A DNA stretch of 64,000 nucleotides, taken from positions 33,343,041 through 33,407,040 of the forward strand of contig NC_083638.1 of the NCBI RefSeq assembly GCF_963576545.1. Reading direction: 5' to 3'. The notes under the pieces were generated by a model. That model was not told the DNA's origin. It searched no databases and saw only the letters and a program-made list of their open reading frames with translations. This DNA comes from Limanda limanda. Taxonomy: Eukaryota > Chordata > Actinopteri > Pleuronectiformes > Pleuronectidae. Each line of letters opens with the position of its first letter. The stretch's first letter is position 1. Positions 1-12,900 of this stretch are shown piece by piece. The position numbers were made by a program, and so were the translations under genes.

Positions 1-61
1 TTTCGAAGGATTTCATGATCACAGATGTCAGGGCGACGGGCCTGCAGTCATTCAATTGTAT

Positions 62-198
62 TTGATTTGGCTGCAACACTATTTACCCCTGAGACTCCTA
101 AAGGATTGTGGATATAAACACTTCATCCAACCCTCTATCGGCTTTATGGTAGGAAGATAATGATTAAAGTTTCAATTTTCAGTGAACTATGCCTTTAA
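62..198. mobile_element. End fragment of a fold-back MITE
   Basis: The sequence GGCTGCAACACTATTTACCC, followed by GAGACTCCTAAAG, is closely matched by the two arms of the larger fold-back element at 23618-25401. It ends with GTGAACTATGCCTTTAA, the complement of the TTAAAGGnATAGTTCAC terminus also seen at 59912. No coding content. Confidence 0.6.
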
Positions 199-962
199 GG
201 TCTTTTCAGAATTTGAGACTTACTTATTTAGTTTTTGCACTGAACTGAAGGATGCTGGATCAATTAGAAAAATGGAGCAGACCATCAATACATTAACATT
301 TCAATCTTCATCCCATGTCAAGTTGCTGAACGTAGGAAACAATTTCCCCATTTTACCCCTGCAGGACAATCACATTATTCAGACTGACAACCAGCTGCAT
401 CTTAATTATCCCTCCATCAGTAAAAAAAACAACCTCTTCTTCTTGTTCATCTCTTTTTCAATGCTGCTCTCTCTATCATGAACGTGTGGCAACAAACATA
501 GGGGGACTGTGACTTCATTATCTGCTTAGATTACTCCACCAATCTTTACATAGCAAATAGTTGTTTGCTGCAATTTAAATTTGTTCAAATTTCATATATA
601 TGAAACCATTTTCGAGGTGCAGTTACCGGTTTTACTTTCAAATAAATACAACATGGGTGAAATAATAACTTAAAAGGTTATTTTTTCAGCTCCTACAGTT
701 TTTCATGCAGGGATTATGTCTTTGCTTCTTAAAAGTACAATGTTTTTGCTATCTTAACATTTCACCCATTTTTTTTTTACCATATTGGAATCGAAGCTTG
801 GAATCGACAAGCAGAATCTAATTCAGAATAGGAATCCTAAAATTCTAACAACACCCCAACAATGTTTGCTCTTTTTAACATGTTTGAGCTATTGTATTTA
901 AATATGGCCTATTTCTATCTGATAACATGACATGTTCTCATCTAAAGCACCTCTCATCTCAC

Positions 963-3900
963 CTTATTTCTAGACTTGATTGATCGAATCAGTATCAGTC
1001 TGTGCCTCTTCTTGAACGGGCTCTTTAGTTCATGACATCTGTCATAGTTTTCCAGGTCAATTCTCTCTACGCACTTCTGGAGGTCCTGCAACACAAAGTG
1101 TAGGTGCATACCATTGTGACAGTTTGACCCATATTTTGAGAGCTTCTGTTTTTATTGAAACACAATATAAAATGATAGTAAAATAGCTACATGAAATAGG
1201 CAGTAGAAAAGTGAGAGCGGCAGACATAAAAGTGTACCTCATTTTCATACACTACAATCTCTGTCTTTTCCACATGAATAAAGCGGTCCTTATAGCTTGC
1301 CAACAGTCTGCCAGGTGCCTTCTTCACCCAACCTGCCAGATCCAGGAACTTTGGCTCTTTCACACCCTACAATGACATAGAGAAAGCAAATCACACAGAA
1401 GTAGTGACCAGCAGAATGTACATTGTTGTATTGTCATTGTAACTGATTGGTATTGCACAGTATATTAGATGGAGGATTTTGATTTGATCATTTATAACAT
1501 ACCAGGATAACATTTTTCACACGGTGATGAACTGCCTGAACAAGTCACAAACAAGAATATTAGACTTCATAAAGATGGAGAGGGTACAGGAGCATCATTC
1601 AACTACTAAACATACGTTGTAACACAATAAAAAGCAGTGGTTAGGTTTCAATATTAATAATAACTTTATTTTTATAGCACCATTCAATACGAGTCACAAA
1701 TTGCTCGACAACAAACAATATAAAATTCAAAGTATAGAAATAATAATCATAAAGATACAAATAATAAAATTCCTATAAACCATAAAAGATTTTATAGAGA
1801 TGTGTCTTAAGAAGTGAGATAAAACAGGTAACCAATTCTGCTAGTCTAATCTCTTCTGGCAGATTGTTCCATAGTGTAAGGGCCCTCACGGCAAAGGAGC
1901 CCAAATAATCAGCTTTTCAGCAGATTTTGGAATGGTTACCAATGCTTTACCAGAGGATCACAGACTGTGCGTAGGGAGATAAAGATCGGAAATATAGGGA
2001 GGGGCCAGCCCACGTCTGGTTTTAAAAGTGATTCGAAGAATTTTAAAATCGATCCTAAAACAAACTAGGAGGCTAAAAGGGTTGATGTGGTTAAATTTTT
2101 CGGATGAGTCAAAAGCCAAGCGGCAGCATTCTGGAATAGTTGTATACAATGGATTGATTTCTGAGTAAGACCACTACAAAGGAAGAGAAGGAGAAGGGAT
2201 TTTTTCCTGGTATTTGTGAGGGATAAAAGATTTAAGCTTCAAGATCTCTTTACCGATGATGGCTTTGCATCATTTAAATTTTTATGTGAAGATCATAATT
2301 TACCAAAGTCTCATTACTTCAGACATCTTCAGGCTCGAAGTTTTGCCTCTAAATTTTTCCCAGGGTACCCATCCCCACCCTCTAAAAACGTACTGTATTC
2401 AGTTCTTAATGTTAATCCACTCAATAAAGGAGCAATATCAAAAATATATGCTTTAATTCTGGATGGCTGCCCTCATTCGTGGGACAAAATTAAGGCAGCA
2501 TGGGAGGGAGAGGTTGGAGAAGTAATACCAGAAGACACCTGGAAAAATACCATACAGCGTATACACACATCTTCTTTCTGTATCAGACATGGCTTGATTC
2601 AATTTAAGGTTGTCCACAGGTTGCATTATTCTAACGACAGACTGTCTAAATTATACCCTAATGTTACACCAAACTGTCCTAGATGTCAATATTCTCCTGT
2701 TTCTTTGGGACACATGTTTTGGTCATGTCCATCATTGTATGGCTTCTGGTCCTCAGTCTTCCAATCACTCTCAGCAATATCTGGCAAAACACTGCAGCCT
2801 GACCCTTTGATAGCTATCTTTGGTGTAGTAAGGGATGAGCTAAATCTGTCCCGTCTCCATAAAAATGCAATTGCCTTTGCATCATTGCATGCCCGACGTC
2901 TGATTCTGCTGAATTGGAAGGGGAAGAATCCTCCTACCTATGTTCATTGCATTAGAGAGGTGATGTTGGGATTGGCTCTGGAAAAAATTAGATATACAGT
3001 ACACAGGTCGGAGGTTAAATACGACAGAACCTGGTCACAGTTCATGACACATATCAAGAGCTTGCCTTTTGCCTGAATCCTTGTTCTTATTTAGTATGTA
3101 CTTATTTTTCCCTCTTTCCTTCTCTGATTGCTGTCCAATCTTCTCAATGCTTATATTCTGACTGTTGGGACTTTTTTCTTATGTTAAAGGTCCTGGATGT
3201 TGGTGTTATGAACATAATGATCAACACAGATTGGTTTGAGTCTCTTTTTTGTATTTGTCTATATTTGCTTTCTTCTTTTGGTGTTCTGTCTGTCAGTGTG
3301 ATACGTGAGTGTTTTTGTGGAACTTTTGTAAGAAATACCTAGCTAATGATGTAACTGTTTTCAATATGGAAAAATGATAAATAAAGTTGTAAAAAAAAAA
3401 AAAAAAAAAAAGAATTAAGCTTGGCTATGTTTCTTGATTAATAAAAACACGATTGCACAACCCTCTTAATATGGGGTGCCAAGCTCAGGTTTTGGTCAAA
3501 GACCACACCTAGACTGGAGAAAGTCCACAGAAACTCTAAAGGCTCTCACATGGACATTTGCGTTCATGAGTATTGAGTGCAGTGTTTTGTTGCAAATAGT
3601 CGCAAGAAACGTGTTGAGAAAAAAAGACGCAAATTAACTGCCAAAGATTTGAGAAGAATCAAAGGTCAACCAGGAACCCATTATCCTCCAGTGCTGTCAT
3701 ATTCCAGAACTGCAACCTACCTGGAGTGACTAGAAGTACATGGTGTTCAGTGCTCAGAGACATGGCCAAGGTAAGGAAGGCTGAAACTCGACCACCACTG
3801 AACAAGACATAAGTTGAAACGTCGAGACTGGGCCAAGAAATATCTGAAGACAGATTTTGCAAAGGTTTTATGGACTGATGAGATGAGAGTGACTCTTGAC

Positions 3901-6900
3901 AGACCAGATGGATGGGCCGGTGGCTGGATCAGTAATGGGCACAGAACTCCACTTCGACTCAGACGCCAGAAGGTAGAGGTGGGGTACTGGTATGGGCTGG
4001 ATTACTAAAGATGAGCTAGTTGGACCTTTTTGGATTGAAGATGGACTCAAAATCAATTCCCAAACCTACTGCCATCGCATGCATTATAATATTATTGTCT
4101 ATACTATTGTAAGGAATTGATCTTTCTATGTAAAGTGCCCTGAGGTAACGTTTTTTGTGATGTAGTTCTATGCAAATAAATGAAATAGAAAATTGTATAA
4201 ATGTGTGTCATATCCCCACGGCAGATTTGACAGTAATTAGCAGCTCAACATATGATGAATTATTTCTTAAATTTTAAGCAATAGTTGCTAAGAATTTTAG
4301 TCCAGGTCTAAAATCAAATATAAACATGTGAACACTTCAAACTCACCTCGAAGCTATGCAGCATATGAGAAAAATTCCAAGACCTTGTTTAAACTATGGT
4401 GTCAGTGCAAAAATAGTTAGTTGTTAGAGAAGTTGGGCTGAAGCCTTTTACCGACAGCAGCTCTCACTTCTTATCAGACATTTTCATTTCTGCCTCTTAC
4501 AAATGTCTTCTCGCCTCACACTACAGCCCCCTAACTACTATCTGTGCTCTGCACATTAGCTGCCTACATGATATGTATCTCTATCACCACTAGTAGTCTC
4601 TGCATGGTGCTGTTGAATTGTATATGTGTTTTTAGCCATTTAGGGGTGGCTGTGGCTCAGGGGGTAGAGCGGTCATCCTTTATCCAAAGGGTTCTAACCA
4701 GAAGGCAGTTCGATCCCAGTCCTCCCGATTCCGAATGCCAATGTGTCCTTGCACAAGATGCTGAACCCCAAGAATTATTATGTAAATTAAATAATACATT
4801 GTGCTGCACATGTGTGAATGGCAAAAACTGTAATGTAAAGCGCTTTGGGTGGTCATTTAGACTAGAAAGCGCTATATAATAAATACCATTTACCAGTTGA
4901 CCTAATTTAGCCCAGAGGTTTCCCAACTTTGCAGCGCTAACCTCTCATATTCAGCAGAGATTACTTCAGAAATTACATTTGTCTTGTCTTGTGGGTTATT
5001 TCTATATGTTATATATCTATATTTGATGAATTGCTGCAACACCTGATTTAGTTTTTTCTTTACTAATAATTTTAAGGAAGGACCAGTTTGTGTAAACAGT
5101 CGCAGCTGTGCATATTCTTCGACAGGAGCTGGGTCACCTTTTGCTTGATCCTAGCTTCAAGTTGACTACACCATATAATTTATAAGAAATAAATAAATAA
5201 TTAAAATGTAATATCTGTGAGCAATAGCTGAAGACAAAGTTATTTAATAGATCAACGGACAAACTGGATAAAAGAGGAATCTCTACTACTACTACTGCTT
5301 CAAAATGTGACAACAGCATGCATTCTAAAATGATTCAATGTTTACATGATGGAACATCTACCTAGGTCCAAAAAATAAAACTCTTCTGCTGATTTGAAAG
5401 CTTGCATTGACCTCATTCAGGTTTGAAAAATATTCATACTACGCAAAATATCGTGCAAGGGCCTTGAGACATGAAAATGATTCCACTTACAGTGGAAACT
5501 GAATAAATTCTGAACTCTTGAGCGTTATTGTTGTTTTAATCCCCCGATTGTGGAATTCACCCCCCAAAAAAATTCTCTACCTTCAAATATCTAGAAAAGG
5601 TAAAAAGCATTCATGACAGAAAATTCTAAGGGCCTCATCTCAACTACAACCAAATAGATTCTATAAAACTCTTAATAGTCTCAAAGCATCCTGTAAGCAG
5701 AATTTGGAGTTGGAATTGTCAGACAATACGAATAAGACTATGAATGGCTTAGTGAATACGTCCTCAATATGTGGAAAGCACAGTGCAATATCTTACACCA
5801 CACTCATTACACAAGCAACACATGCATTCGTTGTTGACAACCGCCTGCGGAACTGTTCCAGATATTTCGGACTTGTCCTCCTCTTTCAAATTAGTTCTGA
5901 CATTTTGTCAGAGAGAGAAATGGTCACACTTAAGCAATATTTTTCTGATGATAAAAGCAGATTTGGTGACATATCCCATATAAACTTTTAAGGTCAGCTC
6001 TGAATAAAAAACACTAACGTTTTGTGCTTTTTGGCTTTGGGTATGTTCCATTTTACATTTTGTGACCAGTTTCCCTCTCTGAGATTTAGAACCTATGACT
6101 AAAATTTCTGTTTTATCCTAGTTCAGTTCCAAACAGTTGTGTGTCATCAAGGCATTAATATCTAAAATCCATTTTAAAAGGGATCAATAGGTCCTGTGTC
6201 ATCAGGAGACATAGCCATATAAGGTTGTGAGTCTTAATAACTATGGAAAGAGTTCCTGAAGGAGTGTGATGTCTCCTGATGACATCACTGAGGGGTAGCA
6301 TCTAAAGATTAATAGGGAGTGGCCCTAAAACTGATCCTTGGGGACCCCTGCAGGTTTATTAAGGTGGTTTGGAGGAGTTATCTTTAATTTCAAATGGAGA
6401 ACTTTCTGCCAGAAAGATAAGAATAAAAACAGTTAAAAATAGTACCCGTCAGTCCAATATGATCCCGTAAGCCTGGTGAAAGCGAGAAGATTTTGAACAG
6501 ACATAATTATATATTTGACAGATTTTTTATCTTATAAACAGAATGCACACACTCAACGATTTGTCCAGAATGTAAGACCACACACTTCATAGTGGCCATT
6601 CCAGCGACTTGGAATGTCACAGAAACATGTGATTCTTCTTCTTCATTTTTTTTATGGTGGTTGGCAAACAACTTTTAGGTGCATTTTTGCCAACTTCTCA
6701 ACTGGAGTGTGAATAACCAGTGATTAAACGTGACTTCAGTGGAAAATCAAACATGGAGGAGGACTGACGTTGTGTGTTCTGTTTTGCTGCACAAAAAAAT
6801 TATATATTTACATTAATGGCTGAGACGGTGGCATTGGCATTTTGTAGCGTGAGCTGGTGTTGAGTTGGAAATGTATTGTTTTAGTCGCAGCTACCCAAGT

Positions 6901-9900
6901 ACGAAACATCCGGTTGGTGAAACTTCCCATTCAGCACCCTCTCAGGCTATTGTGGGGTTTATGTTGGAGCCAATATATCTACATGTATGGTACAAGGTCA
7001 AGGACTCAATCAGCAGCATTGATTTTGTAAATCCCTAGCACTTCAAGATTATTTGGGCACATAATTGGCACAGACTCGATACCAGTCGGGACCGCCCCCA
7101 AAATTGGCGTAAGGGGCCCAACATATTTTGTAAATAAATTATCAGGAAAAGAAACAGTGTGCCTTGGGAAAAGGGTATAAAATTGTCAAACATCAAAAGC
7201 ACCGCTCAGATCAAGTAGTACCAACACTTAAGGTCTATTGACATCTTGCTAGATGTTCCATAATGTCATTGACTACTTTAACCGGAGCTGTCTTAGTGCT
7301 ATGATTACTGTGGAAACTAGATTGGAAGATTTCTATTTTATTGTTTAAATTAAGGAAAATTATTTAATTTAATGTATGACAATTTTTCAAAATAATTGGT
7401 CAGTATTGTGAGAAACTCTTCAGATAATTAATTAACCCCCCCCCCCCCCCGCTTTTCTTTTGCACCCACTACACCTTTACACATAAAAAAAACTAGGTAT
7501 GAGGTGTCAGGCCAAAAATAGTTAGTTGTTAGAGAAGTTGGGCGGAAGCCTTTTACCGACAGCAGCTCTCACTTCTTATCAGACATTTTCATTTCTGCCT
7601 CTTACAGATGTCTTCTCACCTCACACTACAGCCCCCTAACTACTATCTGTGCTCTGCACATTATCTGCCTACATGATATGTATCTCTATCACCACTAGTA
7701 GTCTCTGCATGGTGCTGTTGAATTTTATATGTGTTTTTAGCCATTTAGGGGTGGCTGTGGCTCAGGGGGTAGAGCGGTCATCCTTTATCCAAAGGGTTCT
7801 AACCAGAAGGCAGTTTGATCCCAGTCCTCCCGATTCCGAATGCCAATGTGTCCTTGCACAAGATGCTGAACCCCAAGAATTGTTATGTATATTGTATAAT
7901 AAATTGGGCTGCACATGTGTGAATGGCAAAAACTGTAATGTAAAGCGCTTTGGGTGGTCATTTAGACTAGAAAAGCACTCATTTAGCCCAGAGGTTTCCC
8001 AACTTTGCAGCGCTAACCTCTCATAAATTACATTTGTCTTGTCTTGTGGGTTATTTCTATATGCTTGTTATTTGTCTACCTCTTTCGATTTCGAATAGTG
8101 TCTGAGGGTGATGAGCCAATAAGAGCCTGCAGTCTTTCCATATGATTTGAAGTAGAGTGCATTTTTTCACATTCAGCTTTTCCCAACGCCGTATATTAAA
8201 TTGAGCCTTGTAGCTTATCCCTTAATGAGCCTGGTAGCTTGATCACAGGCACATTTTCTCTCTTAGATATCTACTGTTGCTTTCATTGTATAATTTCACT
8301 CCATCCTCAAAACTAATCGGCGGCCTTGTAGGGAACAGAGTACGACAATGGATGTTGTTGTCATTTATCACCCCCATCCCTTCGGAGTAGGTTTAAGAAC
8401 CCATCGGAGCATCATGGGCAAATCCCTGTGATGCTATTGTAGCACTGACTGCTTCCTGCAACTGTAGCGTTTCTGATATTACCTCCTGAATGTTCTAGTC
8501 TCCCCCACTTGAATGTGGGTATCCGCTTCTTCCAATTGCTTCTCCAATGTAGTTATTTCATCTCTTAGTAGGGATGAGCGAGTACAGCATTATCTGTATC
8601 TGTATCTGTTAACCATATGAATTATCTGTATCCGTATCTGTACTCGGAGTGGGCGTGGCCTAACCCGGAAGTGGGTGTGATTTTAACCCGGAAGTGGGCT
8701 GGATTTAACCCGGAAGTATGCCGGTTTGTCTTGAAACGGGCGGGGCTTTAACCAGTATGTTATTTTAAGCATGCAATTGATATGGGTTGATCAGAAATTG
8801 TTATATTTATTGCTGATTAGAAAACTATTACAGGACAGCATCAGCATTGAGCTTTAGATCAATGATTTTGATCACAATAGCAAACAAACTATTTACAGAA
8901 CAAGTTGTGCAACAATGAATACAACACATGCTGTTGCAATTATGAAGTGAAATGTAATAACAAGTGTTTTCATACTCAACATAACTTTCTTTTTTGACTT
9001 TGACATTTTTTTATGATTTTTTTATTTTTTTTAAATTTATTTCCACACCAGGTGTGTGTGTGTGTGAGTGTGTGTATGAGTGAGTAAGAGAGAGACAGAG
9101 AGAGAGAGGGGGGCGGGGAGACTGTGTTCTACGGATCAAATAGTCCGATGCTGTTTGCTATTTCCCGGGGACAAGATTGACAGGAGACGCGGGTCTCTCC
9201 TGCTTCGGATGATTAAAACAAACACGGTATAATCACATTCATGTGAACAAGAGCGATGCAGCGAAGAAAAAAAAAAAAAATCTCCGACAGGCAGAGACGA
9301 GTTGCTTTCTACCAGCACCACGTCTGAACCAACCCACGTTTAACAGAACTCTACTGGTTAATAAGTAAGTACAAACTGAAATAAAAACAAACTTCAAGCT
9401 GTAGAAACCTTAAACGTTAACGGAAAAGACCCGCGAACCTGAGTGACTGAGAGCTGTTCTGTGAGTGAGTGAGCAGAGCGGTGTGTGAAGGGGAGGAGCG
9501 CTGTGACGCTGTTTGAGGATTTTCATTCAGTCCGAGCACAGATATTGACTCGTATTACTCGTATAGTACTCGTGCTCGGCAAAAGTGCTTTATCCGTACC
9601 GGATACTCGTTTCAGCCAAAACTGCATCTCTATCTCTTAGTAGTTGAAGCTACTCAGCTTCCCCCGACTTCGAGATTGCTCCATCGTATTCATCTTTACA
9701 CGTTGATTGTCAATTTTAGTGTCATGTCTCCATGTTGGCATACCTTTTGTTTCAATGTGCAGCAAATGTTATACAACAATAAAACTGATAAATTTGGCTT
9801 TTTTTTTTGTTTTAGAGAAAGCACAGTTATGCTGCTTGGCACAAATTGGAAGATCAGAGACATTTCATAACAATGGCAAAATATTACAAGGGGTGGGAGG

Positions 9901-12900
9901 ATATTGGACCATCTGACCTGGTGAAAAATAAGAATATCACCTACTGGTTATACAGAAGAAACACATGCAGCTCTCTGACAAATCATTTCTGCTAGTCCTT
10001 CTCAGTGTGGTCATAAAACTTCTATCTTTGCCAACCTATGACCAAAAGAAAAGCTTACACTAAAATTATGTGAGCTCATACTTATAAGCTAATTTAGCAC
10101 TACATGTTAAAAGAGAAGTAAATGAAAATTTGAAAATAAATAAAACTGTGTATACAATGGCATACTTAAAACATTTTAAGAATATATGGTTTGTATAGAT
10201 AATGGAACAGGGTCACAATTGTGATCTACTGTACCGGTGAATGTACACAGGCAACACTACAGCTACCAACCTCCATGATGTAGACTTGTCTACACATACC
10301 ACATACATGTCTATTCAGCAGATTGTGAAGTAAGAGCTGTGTAAACCTAGATACTCCCTTTGTGACTAAATCACTGACAAATAGCCTAGGTGTCTCTGTA
10401 AAATTCACATCCTTTGTTTCTGCTGGAGAAACTTCCACAGGATATATTTTTTTTCTACTTGGGGTTGAGGTTGGAGGTCATATAACTCTTTTTCCACTTT
10501 CACTGTAACTGCAATTATTGTTCCTCAACTTGGAAAACAGCAGTGAAGCTGTGAAGAAAGAAATGGTGAACAAGGAGGGATGGTATTCCAGAGAGAGTGA
10601 GACTGATATAAATAACAAACTACTTTATGATAGAGTGATAGTGAGACCAATTTCTCAACCGAAAGACAAAGCAGCGTCACTGTGCAGTCCAGAAAAACAC
10701 CCATAGGTACAGAGTGGCCTATGCATGCCTGTCACATGGGTGAACATGGAAAAAATGCTTGATGAAAGACTATGTATAGAGCAGTGATGACCACAAGCTT
10801 GAACAGAGCGGCAGTGGGTTTCCATTACTGAAAGTTCAGCTGACTACTATAGCTCAGCACTGTGATATCATGTAGTAAGTTAAGAGGATCCAATTTTAAA
10901 CTCACACAGGAAGTTTGCTTTGTACTGAAGCGTAAACCTAACCCAACCTTCAACAAAACTTTGTTAGACTATAATGTTTTGCAAAGACAAACTGATGGAG
11001 TTATATAATTACAAAATGCAATCCGGGTGTGAAGAGGACAAGAAACAGCACAGAGACAAACCTCTGCAGACATGTGTTTCTGATTAAGTTTTAGGTCATT
11101 GAGCATCTGGCATTCATTGATTTTCACGCTGACCTGCCCAGCTTGAACTCAGCACAAGCCTCACTGTTGCTCACACTTCATCCACACTCACTCCTTACTA
11201 CTTAAGCAGAAAGAAAACAGTGGGACTGGACCACTATATAATTTTGTTGAAAATGTGTTTAAACACAAGATGCAAAAGAAATTAAGTTGTAATGATGAAT
11301 TTCTAACCCAAAAAATTATCAAATTCAAAGATGAGGGAATAAGCTGCCATTTTTGCGTTGCTGCCAGTGGCAGAAAAATATGCTGCTGATTTGATAAAGG
11401 TGTTCCACACTGTGCAATCCAAATTATACAGGCTTATTCATTAGACGCCAGTGCATTGAGATTCCTGAGGAAGTGAATCATTATACACCATGTGAGCCTT
11501 CTCAGTCCAGCCCAATGCTTTACATTGAAACCATCCTTCTTACTTGTATAAACCTGAGAAAGAATGGCCTCTGTTCTACATATCACATCACACATAACAA
11601 GCTAAACTGAAAGCTCTGATGTGTCTGCTAACAATAGGGTAAAGAAACTGACAAGAATTTAGTGCTTTATTTTAATACCATTACTATCTGTCAGCATGAA
11701 TACTCTCATAATGAAAGGCTTTGCAAATCAACGGCAAAGCAAATAAACGGCACAAAATAGCAAATCATTTGGAGGTGAATTTCCACGTACCCAGCTGTTT
11801 ACATTAAGCACAACATATTTTGTAAATAAATTATCAGGATAAAAAACATCGTTCCTTGGTAAAAGGAAGAACATCCGGTTGGTTGAGGAACCCAGGGCCC
11901 ACTGCATCAGGGTAAGGTCTGACAATCATTTCATCCTATTAACCAACAGCAGTCAAGGTACCATTGCCTCCCCAGACCATCACTGACCCACCCCCAAACT
12001 GGTCATGCTGTCACATCGACAGGCATATAATGTTCACCACAGCTTCCCCAGACTCTTTCACGCCTGTCACATGTGCTCAGTGTGAACTTGCTCTCATATG
12101 TGAAGAAGACAGGGGGCCAGTGGCAGACCCGTTATGTCTCGTGTTCTCCAGCAAATGCCAATCGAGCTATACGAAGCTGAGCTTTGAGCACAAGGAGGGA
12201 GTGCCGCTGGGGAATCACGGAGCGAAGATGTGATCTAATTAGCATATGAATCGCAGCGAAATCATTTTTTAGAACTTATCTCACTTCACCATTGGATGAA
12301 CCCAAAGACCGTTGAAACGAAAAGTCACTCATGATTGGCTGGTAGATCTGTTGCTATTGGTCAACCTGGGTCATTATAATACACTCATGGTCAAACCCCT
12401 CCTAGACAATATTAATAATTATAATAATTAATATATGATAATTAATATAATAATATTAGTAGTAAGGCTTTACAAAAACCACTGCAGTTCCTGACGACTA
12501 TACATGTATTCATGTGATGCTTAATGTTATATGTTGAACATATTGTAGAGAGACATTTTTTTTTACAAGGTATATAAGTCAAAGCTTTACAGCACAAATA
12601 TTGTAAAAACACAACTGGCCTAGCAAGTGAAAAACTAATCAGGTGATCCTTGAAATCTCTACTTGATACCTCTGGGTCATAAGTTATTGGTGGGACTCTG
12701 TCCGAATCTGCCCCAGTGTCTACACATCTGTGGTGTGTAGCTGTGAGATTCAGTGTAGCTCCCAGTCTTATTTGAAGTGCCACACTTCAAATAAGACTGG
12801 AAGCTGTGGCTGAGTAAAGTAGACGTTACTCTGTAGTGAAACTCTGTACTGTAACTTGGGACGTTACTTCTACATTGGGCGGCTGTGGCTGAGGGGTAGA

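Noticed and set aside
4643..4720. Possible tRNA gene
   Set aside because: A-box and B-box are present, but the anticodon arm and acceptor stem do not pair properly and the sequence continues into a SINE body; it is a SINE head.
4544..4879. 111-residue open frame across a repeat
   Set aside because: It runs through a tRNA-headed SINE and its flank, and a similar frame in the duplicate at 7649-8026 is equally explained by the repeat.
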